From NCBI GenBank assembly GCA_016801845.1, contig CM028907.1:24735950-24799949 (forward strand): DNA of 64,000 bases, in the 5' to 3' direction. The DNA comes from Polydactylus sextarius. Taxonomy: Eukaryota > Chordata > Actinopteri > Polynemidae. The position numbers and the translations under genes are program-made. The first letter of the stretch is position 1, and the number at the start of each line of letters is the position of its first letter. Below, one piece after another: positions 53,340 through 64,000 of the stretch. The notes below the pieces were generated by a model. It searched no databases. It had not been told where the DNA came from and saw nothing but the letters and a program-made list of their open reading frames with translations.

Positions 53340-56300
53340 ATGAGTATTGTCAGAGAATTACATGGGATTGGATACAGGGGTGGTGGTGTTGTGGCTTCTC
53401 TGAGTGGCCCAACCCACTTTACTGAGGATGCTCCACGACCCCCAGTTCCTGGCGAGGAGGGCTCTGATGTGGACCATCCGGTCCAGTCAGTCAACACCCG
53501 TCCAAACACCCTTTCCCAAACCCTCGGCTATCCCCCGTCATCCTCAGTATCAAAAATGGGGGATCCATCAAGTTATACACCCTCCTCATCGTCAGCAACC
53601 CCACGTCGCCCAGATCTGGATTTGGGTTATGAACCTGAAGGCTCGGCTTCACCAACTCCACCTTACCTGAAGTGGGCTGAGTCACTTCACTCTCTCTTGG
53701 ATGACCAGGAAGGCATCCAGCTGTTCCGTAACTTCCTGTGCCAGGAAGGGTGTGCAGACCTTCTGGATTTCTGGTTTGCCTGCTCAGGGTTCAGGAAAAC
53801 CAGTCAAGAGAAGAGGGCAAAGCTGGCAAAGGCCATCTACAGGAAGTACATTGTAGATGGAAGTGGAATTGTCTCCAGGCAGATCAAAGCAGCCACTAAG
53901 AGCTTCATCAGAGACTGTGTGGGAAAGCCACATCCAGACCCTGCTATGTTTGAACAGGTATTTAAGACTGATATCATGTTTATAAAGGTTCCTAATATTG
54001 GATTAGATTATGTAAGATGACATAGGTCAATCAATGACCAAGTCAAGTTTTAGTTCCAGATTTTTCTCTTGCCCACCTGTACCCTGTTTCACCCCCCATC
54101 TCTTTGATTCTTTGTCTTCAATGCTGTCTCTGGGGAAAAAAGGGGTTTCAACTAAATGGGTGTTCAAACCACATCATGGACATGAGACTGCTGTCACAGG
54201 TCTTATTAGGAAAGGTTGGGATCTTTGGCAATAGTGTTTCACACATTACACACAACTCCAGATTACACTTGGTGGAAGAAGTTATTACTGTGATATCAGA
54301 TTTAGTTTGCAGCTAACTTTTCACTGCAATTTATTTTCTAAGCTGTTTTTCCCACAATATTCTAGTAATCAGCTAAGCGGTCAGGTACTTATATTTAAAT
54401 ACCTAAAAGTTATGTTCCGAATTAAAACCCCAAATACTATCAGACTTGCCTTCAAGTCAAATCCCAAGAAAATGGTTGTGAAATTATATCAATTCATGAA
54501 CATTTACCCTTTCAGATTTAATGCCAATGTGGCTCTATCACTCTCTCTGTCAGTACTGACTGGGTATTAAACTAGGCCACTAGTCATTATATAAATGCAG
54601 GTTTACCTCGGTTCACTATGTGGGTCTGTAATTTGTATCATGTTGCTATAGTCATTATTGTGGCCTGTGTTTATGCATATATGTAAATGTTGGTCAGTGT
54701 AGTCTTTGATATATAGATAATATTGTTTTGATATTATTTTTGAATCATTTAATTTTGTACCAAGAGTGATTGAAGATATATGACCACCTGTGGTGGTTCG
54801 TTCATCAGGGTGATTTTTTTGCAACACACTGGCAAACAGGGAAACAGTTGGTTTTTTTTTTTTATACTGCTGCTGTTGCAGCAGTAGATATACGTGATTT
54901 AAGCATGTAGACCATTTGATCTGCCGCTGAATCATTGTCCAATCAGGTTAAAGTCGTGCTTCAAATCCAGCCCCTTTTGTATGTTTTCAGCCAGGTTGAC
55001 TCCCATTGACTGAAATGTAACATCGATTTATTTTTTTTCTTTTTGAAAAGTTGGCCCTCAATGCATTCTCTATGGGATTTTATGTACACACACTAGCGTG
55101 CTTTCGCCATACGCAACGGGCAGTTAGAGCAGACACTGGTCAATACAAGGTGCTGGGGCACCACCTCCATCAACAACGCTATCTCTCAGTTATATAAATT
55201 GATTAGATAATTCAAAACAACAATTAATAATAATAGTTAATACTTAGTTGTATTTGATTAATTACTTTCTGTGTAATTATATCACTTCCTGGTCGTGGGG
55301 CGCCGGGCTAATGGATGTGTATGTAGGTCCTTAAATGTTTGACAAGTAGGTGACCTTGGGGTGCTCTCTTATTGGCTCCGTCCAGTCTCTCCCCATTTTT
55401 TTATTGACTGTGATTGGCTCTCGACACCTGTCATTCAAAACGCAGCCTGCTGGGTCCAAGCGCACAAGTGTGAATGTCACAGCGCTGACCTGGTGACAAG
55501 TGATAGACGATACAATTTTGGAGAAAATTAATGAAATTTCTTTAGTTTGTACATACCAAAATATCCTTTCATACAGGTACAGAAAAAAAACAGGATAAAG
55601 GAGCTTGGCCCAGACCAACCTCATTTAAACATCCAGCAGCAGGAATGTGACCGAGGATGGAGTTATACCCGTTTTTACCGGTATACGTTATGAAAAACAG
55701 AGTTGGCTGGATGTGATGTTAGTAATGACTTTTAATGATTTATCTGCACTGACATGTTATAGGCAACAATGGGGGTAAGACACCAGCCGCCACTGGTGAC
55801 CACTGTTAATTTGTTCCAGGCCCAAACAGAGATCCAGGCCATGATGGAGGAGAATACCTACCCTTTGTTCCTTAAGTCAGATCTGTACCTTGAATACACA
55901 AGGACAGGAGGAGAGAGCCCCAAGCTCAACCCCAGTGATCAGAGTCCCTCATCAGGGTCAGCCAAGCCTGTGCCTGGGTACTTACCCACGCTCACTGAGG
56001 ATGAAGAGTGGAGGTGAGATGAGTTTGAGACTTGATGCTGCACCAACATGTCACATATTACACACTCATACTTTTAAGACCTGCTTAGTGCAGTGTATTC
56101 AAACTAAACATTCTCACAATTTTGTTGTCATGAATTCTTTGAATTTGTCCAATCTTAGGTGTGGGGGAGGAGAAGTAAGAGAGACAGAGGAGGAGAAAGA
56201 TGAAGAGGACTCTGGAGACACACCAGCTGGTAGGCTGACTCACAGCCTGCTGATGCAGACAGCACCACAGAGAGCCTCGGCCAGCAGGAGGAGGCAGGAC

Positions 56301-59300
56301 AGCAGGGAGTACAGGTGTGTGTTGTTGCACTCACAAAGATGAGTTTTTTTAAAAAAAAAAATGTATATGATGTCCACTAGGCATGCAATGGTTGTCAGTA
56401 TATCGAACCGTTCATTACGCCCTGTACAGTTCAATACACCCTGGTGAACTACAATATTTCGGTAAACGCGACATTAAACTTTAATTTTTAAAATTTGGTC
56501 GTAGTGTATACATTCTGTGTAGTGGGTGATAGTGATGTATCGTTTGTGATCGAGCCAGCTCTGTCGTGAATGAGAAGAGCCGATTCCCGTGGGGGATAGT
56601 GGAATCTTCAGCTGACAGTCACTCCTGCTGAGAATTGATTGCAGGTAGAGGCGCGACTTTATTCTGATGGGCATGCCATGTGGCCAATCACATGTGAGGA
56701 CAGGCTAGGACCATACCATTATGTGAAAGAAGGAAGGGGGCAGATGCTCCAAAGGCAGCAAGTGTAGCGGTACAGGCCAGGTTCACACAGAGGGACAGAG
56801 AGATTAGGCGGCTTCACACTGTTGGGCCAAAGCTCAGCCAGCCCGGGTGTGCCGGGGCTAATTGCTTTCACACTGTCTTGAGCTGGTGCTAACTGGTGCC
56901 ATGTTGGGGCTGTCTCGGGGCTACTAGCCCCAGATTTTTGGCCTGACTAAAATGCTGGGCCATACGGGGCCAGAGAGGGACAAGAGACACTGTCAACGTT
57001 AAGCCGGAATCAACCCGTTGCTGTAGGTGTGGAGACAGCAGGTAGAAGCACTGAAGATGGCAGTACAGAAATGTATTTATAATTTTAGCTGCTACGGAGA
57101 GCGATGAACTGACAGTTCTGGTCTCATGATAATGTTTGTGCCCTGCTCTTGGAACAAGAAGGTCATGAAACACATTGTGGCAGAGCTCTCCAAGGTAAAC
57201 ATCCAAAGAACTGCCTTCCAAGTCCGAGAAGAATTTAGGAAACTGCGGACACAGTATAAGCTATGCTAGCGGCAGTTAGCAAGCTAACTTCTTACAGCAG
57301 ACCCATGTAGATGTTTTGTAATGTTTTGTTCTCTGAATATAATTTAATTTAAATGAAAAACATAATTATACATTTTTAATTTGTCTAAAGGCCTTTGCCT
57401 GGGCAAAACAATTTTGAGAATTAAAAAATAAAGTCACTATGTGGATTCAAACTTTGGTCTGTGGTTTCAGAGCACAACTCCTTACCAGCTGACCTAATGG
57501 AGACATTGTGTTAGCACACAGTGTGCTTGATTATAAGTGGTTGCCAGTCTTGGCCAAACTGCCAGGGCTAATTTTTTGTTGTTGTTGTTGTTGTTGTCCT
57601 AGACTGTCCCTGTTCCCTGTAATTGTCTGTAGGTAAATGAACATCACTTGTTCTCTAATGAGTGGGTACTGATCCCACTAAAGTGGGATCAGTATTATGA
57701 TTAGTACCATAATTGCCTATGAAAGGAGAGTGAAACGCATATATTAATTAATAGAGAAACAAGCTTGGTGCAGGTGGAAAAAAAAAAAAAAAAAGAATTC
57801 CACAGAGTGTGAAATTGAAGTGTTTGAGAGGAAGACATGTTTGTTTGGTGGCCAAAGTGTTGGCAGCACGAACACTAAAAAGGCTGCAGAATGGCAGTGT
57901 GTTACTCATGCAGTAAATGTGGTAGGTCCAGTTAGATGGACTGTAGCAGAATTCAAAAAGAAGCGGTCCAACATAAAAGAGGACGCCGAGAAACGGATCT
58001 CTTCACATTGGCAGAGTGTGTGTGCTGCAGGGAGTGGAGAATGACAGACAAAACTCACTCATGGTTATGTTGCTAAAGCTACAGTAAATCAGGGATGTAC
58101 AGCCAGGGGATGCTCTGTCATCATGAAAAGTTAAAACAACCAATTCTTGTTTGATATTAAACAAACAGTTTAATATCTAAATTATAAAATAAATTAGATA
58201 TTAAACTAATTTCCTTATGAGGTTGCACTTTTCCCCTTTTTATATGCTTTCACATAAGCTTGTGTCACAGCTTGTGTGGAGGAGCACACATTTTCCCGTC
58301 AAGTCTGCTTTATATAAATCCCAAACGCAACGTTTATAAATGAGGCCTCTGGTCATGTAATATCTGTCACTTGCATGAGAATATATGTGCATCTATTAGC
58401 TTTTTAATCTAATAAACACCTCTCTGCATGTCTTTAGACCGTGGAAGGAGCCGGTTAACCCGTACTATGCAAATATGGGCTATGCTCGTGCTCCAGCCAC
58501 CAGTGCCAATGACAGTGAGCAGCAGAGCATGTCAAGTGATGCAGACACACTGTCGCTGACCGACAGCAGTGTGTAAGTATTGCACATTATAAATTCATTC
58601 ATTTACTGGATGTCACATTCTTGGTACATATTTAACATACTCAGTAAACACTGCTACACCCCAGTAGTATTGAATGAATTAAACTTATGTTTCCTGGCTG
58701 TGTTTGTGTGTTTCCGTGCATAGAGATGGTATCCCTCCATACAGATATCGGAAGCAGCATCGTAAAGAGATTCATGAAAGTGCCAAAGCCAATGGACGTG
58801 TGCCCCTACCTCATATACCTGTGAGTTAAACAGAAACAGAAAAAATTTAGCCTCATCACGCACAGCTCTATCCATTATGAAGTTTGATCATTTTTGTTAA
58901 TCAGCAGACAGAAAAACAAATTGCTGAGAGTAGGTTAAAAATTGTTACAAAGTCTGTCTGTCTTTCTTTCTTCTCTTTCATTGGAATTAGTACATCAACA
59001 GGGTTAATTGTTTGCTAATTTACAAATTAGGTATGTCCTGATTTTTGTTCTGATATGAATATGCAGCGCACATACCGCATGCCAAAGGACATCCATGTAG
59101 AACCTGAGAGGTTTGCAGCAGAGCTCATCAGCAGGCTAGAGACGGTTCTCAGAGAGAGAGAGGCTCAGGAAAGACTCGAAGAGAGACTCAAGAGAGTACG
59201 ACTGGTAAGTGTATGTGTGCTTCTGATGGTGTGATATGAATTAAACTGTAATTCATTTCATTGATGATGTTGTTTCTTCATAAATACCTGTTGAATTATG

Positions 59301-62146
59301 TAATTCACTTGGACAGTTTGTTGTTTTCAGCCACAGTATTATAAGAGCATAAGGTTTTAATCATATTGATTTGCGAAGGTTATCTTTATCTACCAGTTGG
59401 AAACAAAACCCTCTTACATAATATTGAAAAAATGTCTGTAACCACTTAGAGATATTTGTCTTGTGTTCTTAACAGGAAGAAGAGGGGGATGATGCTGACA
59501 TCTCCATGACAACCTCCATGTCGTCTCATAACATACCACTCTCCCTCCCCACATCATTTCCACCTCTCTATGGTGCCCGTTATTCAGAGACCACTGCTAA
59601 CTCTGCAACAGTCACCACTTATGGCGGCCTGGTTGCCATGGAGGATTCACACGACGATGACCCAGAGTCTATTTTGGATGAACATGTATCACGAGTGATG
59701 AAAACACCAGGCTGCCAATCGCCAGGGGCAACAAACAGCACCTTAGGAGGAGGAGGGGGGCGGCACACCCCGCCAAAATCTTCACGCTCACCTGATGGGG
59801 GCATTGGACCACCTCACTACCCCCAACACAGAGGGGGAGGTCACAGTCTGCCTGCCGCTGGGGTCAAAAGTAAGAGGCTATGGAGGAGAAGGACAGAGGG
59901 GTGAAATGCCCAAATCACAGTGTGTAATGAACATGAGAACATGCTGTCAGTCAGTTCTGGTGATCATGTTGTGGTTCTTAGCATGCTCACAAAAAGCAAC
60001 ACTTTAATGATGACCACCTCCTTGTCACATGACAACAGTACATCGTTCTACTGTAGTTTTTGGCAGATGTTACTTGAACAGGAGGAAATTTTGCATTTGT
60101 TAGAGTGTCTCTTTGCAATAGCACGTTCAAGCAGGTGTTGGTGTTATGTACTCATTAGAAAGTATAGTGTTTCTGTAAGTTATTAACAGAATAGATGTTT
60201 AAATGCTTTGGAGCTCTGTAGCACAACTTTTTAGTAGAATCATTTCATTCTTTTCCAAACTGTTGCAGAGATTGGCTTTTCTGTTGTCATATAACGCTGC
60301 TGCAGTAGTGTGTTTTGCCCTTGAGTAAAGGATCTATTGAACGGAGGCTTATGTGCCACTAATGTCACAGTGTGTCACATATCAACTCTGTCGTCTGCTA
60401 GGTATGCATCACCACAAACAACTTTACCATCACAGAGGACGAGAAGGACAGGAGGAGATGACTTCGCCCTGCCCAAGATCTCAGCCCAACTTCCTGTGGA
60501 ATGGAGACCCGGCTGGCCAGTATGTAGGGCGAAGTCGTAACTATGCCGACGGAGCTGGAGCCAGTACGCTGGAAGGGATGGGTTACAGGTAAGTGAATGT
60601 ACTCATATTGATGGGATCTATGGTAAACTGACTGCATTTATGTAGTGCTTTTCTAGTCCCTTGGCCACTCAAGTTCACATTCACTTTGGCCCCCTGATGG
60701 AACAGCCATCAGGGGGGCAAACATCTCCTTAGCCACAGCTGCCCCTTATGCTGTCTTTCACTCGGATGACCCCAAGCATGTTTTTATGTGTGTTACCTCT
60801 TTATTTCTGCAGTAGTAAAGTCAGCACGCTCTCACGGCGAGGGTGTAAAAAGACCTCAGACACATCAGGCAAAGGTGATGAAAGTGGGCGTGGCCTGGAG
60901 GCCCAGGTGCCCTTGGAGGATTTGGAGAGAAACCAGAAGATCTTGCAGTGGATGATGGAAGGAGACAGACAAAGGAAGAACTCCCATGGGTGAGTCTGTT
61001 AGTGTTGCTTATTTTACTTAGGTTGTTTGAAGGGTTCTAAATTTGCAATCTTAGTGCAACACATCCTTCTGTATATATTTTTTTGTCAAATCCTCTGACA
61101 TTCATCCTCTCTCTCTGCCTCCCTGTTTTTTTCCAGCAGCAGCACCAGTAGTTCCAGGAGGACAGCAACTAGCAGCGAGTCTCCACGTCCAACTTCAGTG
61201 GAGCGACCAGGAGCTGTGCACCCCTGGGTCTCAGCCCAGCTGCGAAACAATCCCTCCTCCATGTCCCCTGCTATCCCTGGCCCGTCATCTTCCCAGGTCC
61301 AACCATCTCACCCTTTCATTCAGGACCCAGCTATGCCCCCCAACCCGGCCCCTAACCCTCTCACCCAGCTGGAGGAAGCTAGGAGGAGACTGGAGGAGGA
61401 GAGGAGGAGGAACACATTACAGCAGGCCAAGCAGAGGTGAGGTGTAAAGTTCATTTTCTGTTTGCACAAGAATTACATTTTCCTCAGTTTGTGTATATTG
61501 TATTAATTGGCATGAATCTTGTTCTTTTTTAGGCATAAGTCTGGCAAACGGCAAGTGTGTGAGAACATGACAGTCGCTTACTACTTTTGTGGAGAGCCAA
61601 TCCCATACAGAACATCAGTCAAAGGCCGTGTGGTGACTTTGGGACAGTTCAAGGAACTGCTCACCAAAAAGGGCCACTACAGGTGATGTATATATTTGAA
61701 AATGTGCTTTTTTGTTTGTTTGTTTTTGCATATGTGTTAGAGAGACTGAGGAACATACAGTATTCAAATTAGGTTTCTTTCATCACTGTCACAAAATAAA
61801 CTTAGCTCTCTGTGTGTTGCAATTTCAATATTGGAAAATAGTGTCAAAAGTGCTTGATAGACAGTACATATTTCTAATGGCATCACCAGTAATACTGAAA
61901 GTAAAATTATATTTTTTTTTCTAAAATAAAAAACAATATAGTATAGAAATTTGGCTCATTGTTTAGCACATCTACAAAATGAAAAGTATTGACTCTGACA
62001 TGTTGGTCTTTGTATTCAGGTTCTACTTCAAGAAAGTGAGTGATGAGTTTGACTGTGGTGTAGTGTTCGAGGAAGTTCGCGATGATGACTCCATCTTGCC
62101 TATCTTTGAGGAGAAAATCATTGGGAAGGTGGAGAAGGTCGATTGA
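53340..62146 (+). CDS. axin1: Axin-1, Wnt destruction-complex scaffold, 12 coding exons
   Basis: A predicted 890-aa cytoplasmic scaffold that brings APC, GSK3 and CK1 to beta-catenin. Coding exons: 53340-53957, 55820-56013, 56159-56314, 58438-58572, 58724-58820, 59067-59204, 59476-59869, 60402-60588, 60813-60989, 61137-61436, 61533-61682, 62020-62146; phases all agree. The start is preceded by an in-frame stop at 53313-53315. Visible parts: tankyrase-binding RPPVPGEEG (33-41); RGS/APC-binding domain from about 112 to 235; GSK3-binding helix ELISRLETVLREREAQERL (about 401-446); beta-catenin-binding PESILDEHVSRVMKTPGCQ (about 506-528); C-terminal DAX/DIX domain (about 806-890) ending IIGKVEKVD. 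LDLGYEPEGSASPTPPYLKW identifies axin1 rather than axin2. The N-terminal 20 residues differ from the usual start, which has a PLDLG-type block. The histidine-rich linker is short. Confidence 0.96.
53958..55819. other. axin1 intron 1
   Basis: Begins GTATTT and ends TTCCAG. The contents are A/T-rich with T-runs. No mobile element was recognised with confidence. Confidence 0.6.
56765..57300. mobile_element. Probable MITE remnant in axin1 intron 3
   Basis: A G/C-rich patch with repeated 'ggggct', 'gccccag' and 'ttcacactg' words, unlike the surrounding intron, then 'aagaatttaggaaactgcgg'. Fish Harbinger-like non-autonomous elements often begin this way, but defined ends were not found. Confidence 0.35.
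57667..57694. repeat. Perfect 13-bp palindrome with 2-nt spacer
   Basis: TACTGATCCCACT at 57667-57679 and its exact reverse complement at 57682-57694, in axin1 intron 3, just left of the Myb/SANT-like fragment. Confidence 0.85.
57800..58045 (+). mobile_element. Myb/SANT-like DNA-binding ORF fragment (Harbinger-associated)
   Basis: A plus-strand frame with KTCLFGGQSVGSTNTKKAAE, WQCVTHAVNVVG, EFKKKRSNIKEDAEKRISSH and QSVCAAGSGE matches the Myb/SANT-like protein found in fish Harbinger-type elements. It is inserted in the same orientation as axin1, within intron 3. No transposase is nearby. Confidence 0.75.
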
Positions 62147-63500
62147 GATTTGGGAACAGGAAGATGAAACAAAATTGCAAAAAAAAGCGATTGAAAGAGA
62201 ACATTCAGGTTGGCTGGAAATTCAGCTATGAGAAAATAAATGAGAGCAAGTAGAATGATGGAAGGAGCAGCAAGTGAGAGAAGGGAGATTGTGCTGCATG
62301 GTTGAAGCTCAATTATTCAGGAGGTGGTTATTTTTATGGGATATCTGGATAATCTGTGTCAGTGTCTGGATCAAACCCACATCAAGAGATCATCAAGAGA
62401 ATTTTGGCCAGATGAAATGGCCGTGGAAGAAAGGAACAAATTATTTCACCTGTCATGTCTCTGCTGTGGATACTGGAGGAGGACTGTCTAAAGTCTGATG
62501 TCTGACCAGTCTTCCACTTCCACTGTGATGGATGGAAAAGGGTGAGGGGGACTGCTGGAAGGAGGATAAAGTAGTCTTCCATTTCTGTTCAGGAGGAATC
62601 TGTACTCCACAGACCATTATGATGCTGCTACATTACCACAGAAACTCTTCAATCGGTGCTCAAGACGGTAAAGAGAGCAGTTTTTATCCAATTTGGGAGC
62701 CTCGCTGCCTTTTGCTGTTCCTCATCAGCTGGTGACAAGGGGAGAGGAGAAAGGATTTGGGGGAGTGGAACTTACTTCACCTGCTTATCCTCTCTTTGAC
62801 TTCATAGCCTCAAAAACAGAGAAACATTCTCACCCTTGATTCCTAGATGTCATGTAGTGATCTTTCACATCAACACGTTCAGACCACAGTTCTCTACATA
62901 ACTTGTTTACCAAAGCTACATATTTTTGATAAGTCAAGTATCTTAGCTACTTGTTTTCATTTTATCTGATTTGTGTATGTTCAAGGCAGGTACTATTACT
63001 TACTAATGCATCCTTATTTTGTCATATCTCAACTTAATTTTATATTATTGTCTTTTTTTAAGGTAGTTAATTAGTCATTTCAAGGCAGCCATTTTTTTTT
63101 CTTTCTCTAAACCACATCCATGCACCTCAGCCCCGTACGGTTTACCTTTTGAGTGTGCAGTTCTGTTCACCTGTACAATAGATTTTTAAATATGGGGTTT
63201 TTTTTTTTTTTTTTTTTTAAATACCCTCAAAAATTCCCTTGAAAAAGAGGCTTGTACTCTGCCCCCTCATGTATCTCATAACTTTTCTGCTATTTCAAAA
63301 GCCTGTGTACGCATCTCTGAGCTCATTCTCGGTGCTTGTCTGCCTGACCAGTGCTCTTACTGTCTGAAGTGCTTATTCTGAAGCATGTTGATGAGTTGAA
63401 AGCCTGTATCGGCCATGTATGTCTGAACTCAGCCAAAGAACATAAAGTATGTCCCATACGCCTACATGTGTGTGTCCGTGCAGTCCAGGTCTACATTAAG
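62147..63500 (+). other. axin1 3' UTR and flank
   Basis: Non-coding sequence after the axin1 stop. The only early AATAAA is at 62235-62240, about 90 nt after the stop; the 3' UTR may run further, using a non-canonical signal. A T-run lies at 63200-63220. Nothing else was recognised to the window end. Confidence 0.45.
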
Positions 63501-64000
63501 TATCAGAAGGGAATTTCTTCTTCCTCTTGGAGATTCCTAAACTACAGTGTAGAGTAACTGACTTAAAAATCTGGAGCTTATCTTAAAGGAATAGTTTAAA
63601 AATTTGGAAAAAGGGCTGATTTGCTTTCTTGAACAAGTTGAGATAAATTCTACTGATTTTCTGTCTGTATAGTAGATACAAATACTACAGGATGCAGTTG
63701 GTTAGCTCATGGGCTTGAACAGCTTTTACTACCCATTTCTTTTTTTTATCTGGCATCTAAAATGGAACCGCAACGCCTTTCCCCAAAGCCAAACATTACA
63801 TTGTGTGAGCAACAATTTAGAAATTAGTTATTTTATTTTCCAACATTTAAGAGAAAATTAAGCCATGAATTCCAACAATTTAAAAACTGGTAAATGATTA
63901 TAGCTCAAAACCATTATAAAAACTATGATTATAACCATTTCCCCCTTTGTTTCCAGTCTTTATTCTAAGCTAACTGGCTGCAGTTTAACATACAGACATA

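Noticed and set aside
53340..62146. Assignment to axin2
   Set aside because: The LDLGYEPEGSASPTPPYLKW and ERLKRVR blocks match axin1; axin2 has clearly different sequence at these points.

Overview
The window is vertebrate nuclear DNA, most likely from a ray-finned (teleost) fish. It has short, GT-AG-spliced exons, long dinucleotide microsatellites, and fish-type Tc1, BEL/Pao, Gypsy, L2-like LINE, Harbinger-like and hAT-like repeats. No bacterial-type operons, CRISPR arrays or rRNA genes were seen. Four protein-coding genes can be assembled exon by exon, with every splice phase agreeing.

Left part (2.3-22.6 kb): a compact block of RNA-processing genes. rexo5 (minus strand, 18 coding exons, 785 aa) and eri2 (plus strand, 9 coding exons, 719 aa) are DEDD-type 3'-5' exonucleases arranged head to head around a shared 5' region (10.9-13.4 kb). 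Downstream of eri2 on the plus strand lies thumpd1 (5 coding exons, 313 aa), the THUMP-domain adaptor for tRNA cytidine acetylation. The same genes neighbour each other in human 16p12, so the linkage looks ancient.

Middle (22.6-53 kb): about 30 kb of gene-poor DNA packed with decayed mobile elements. These include a Harbinger-like element, a BEL/Pao pol, a multi-block DUF6729-like gene relic with a MITE inside it, a Tc1-like transposase with frameshifts, an L2-like LINE ORF2, pieces of Gypsy and BEL/Pao, several MITEs and LINE 3' tails. At 47.0-50.8 kb there is a candidate small membrane-protein gene that I do not recognise.

Right part (53.3-63.5 kb): axin1 (plus strand, 12 coding exons, 890 aa), the Wnt/beta-catenin destruction-complex scaffold, with its tankyrase-binding, RGS, GSK3-binding, beta-catenin-binding and C-terminal DAX/DIX regions all visible. 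Its introns contain MITE-like and Myb/SANT-like transposon debris.

I found no convincing new multi-gene system. The best leads are the uncharacterised small membrane-protein gene, the paired exonuclease promoter, several unusually perfect inverted repeats, and the DUF6729-like gene relic.
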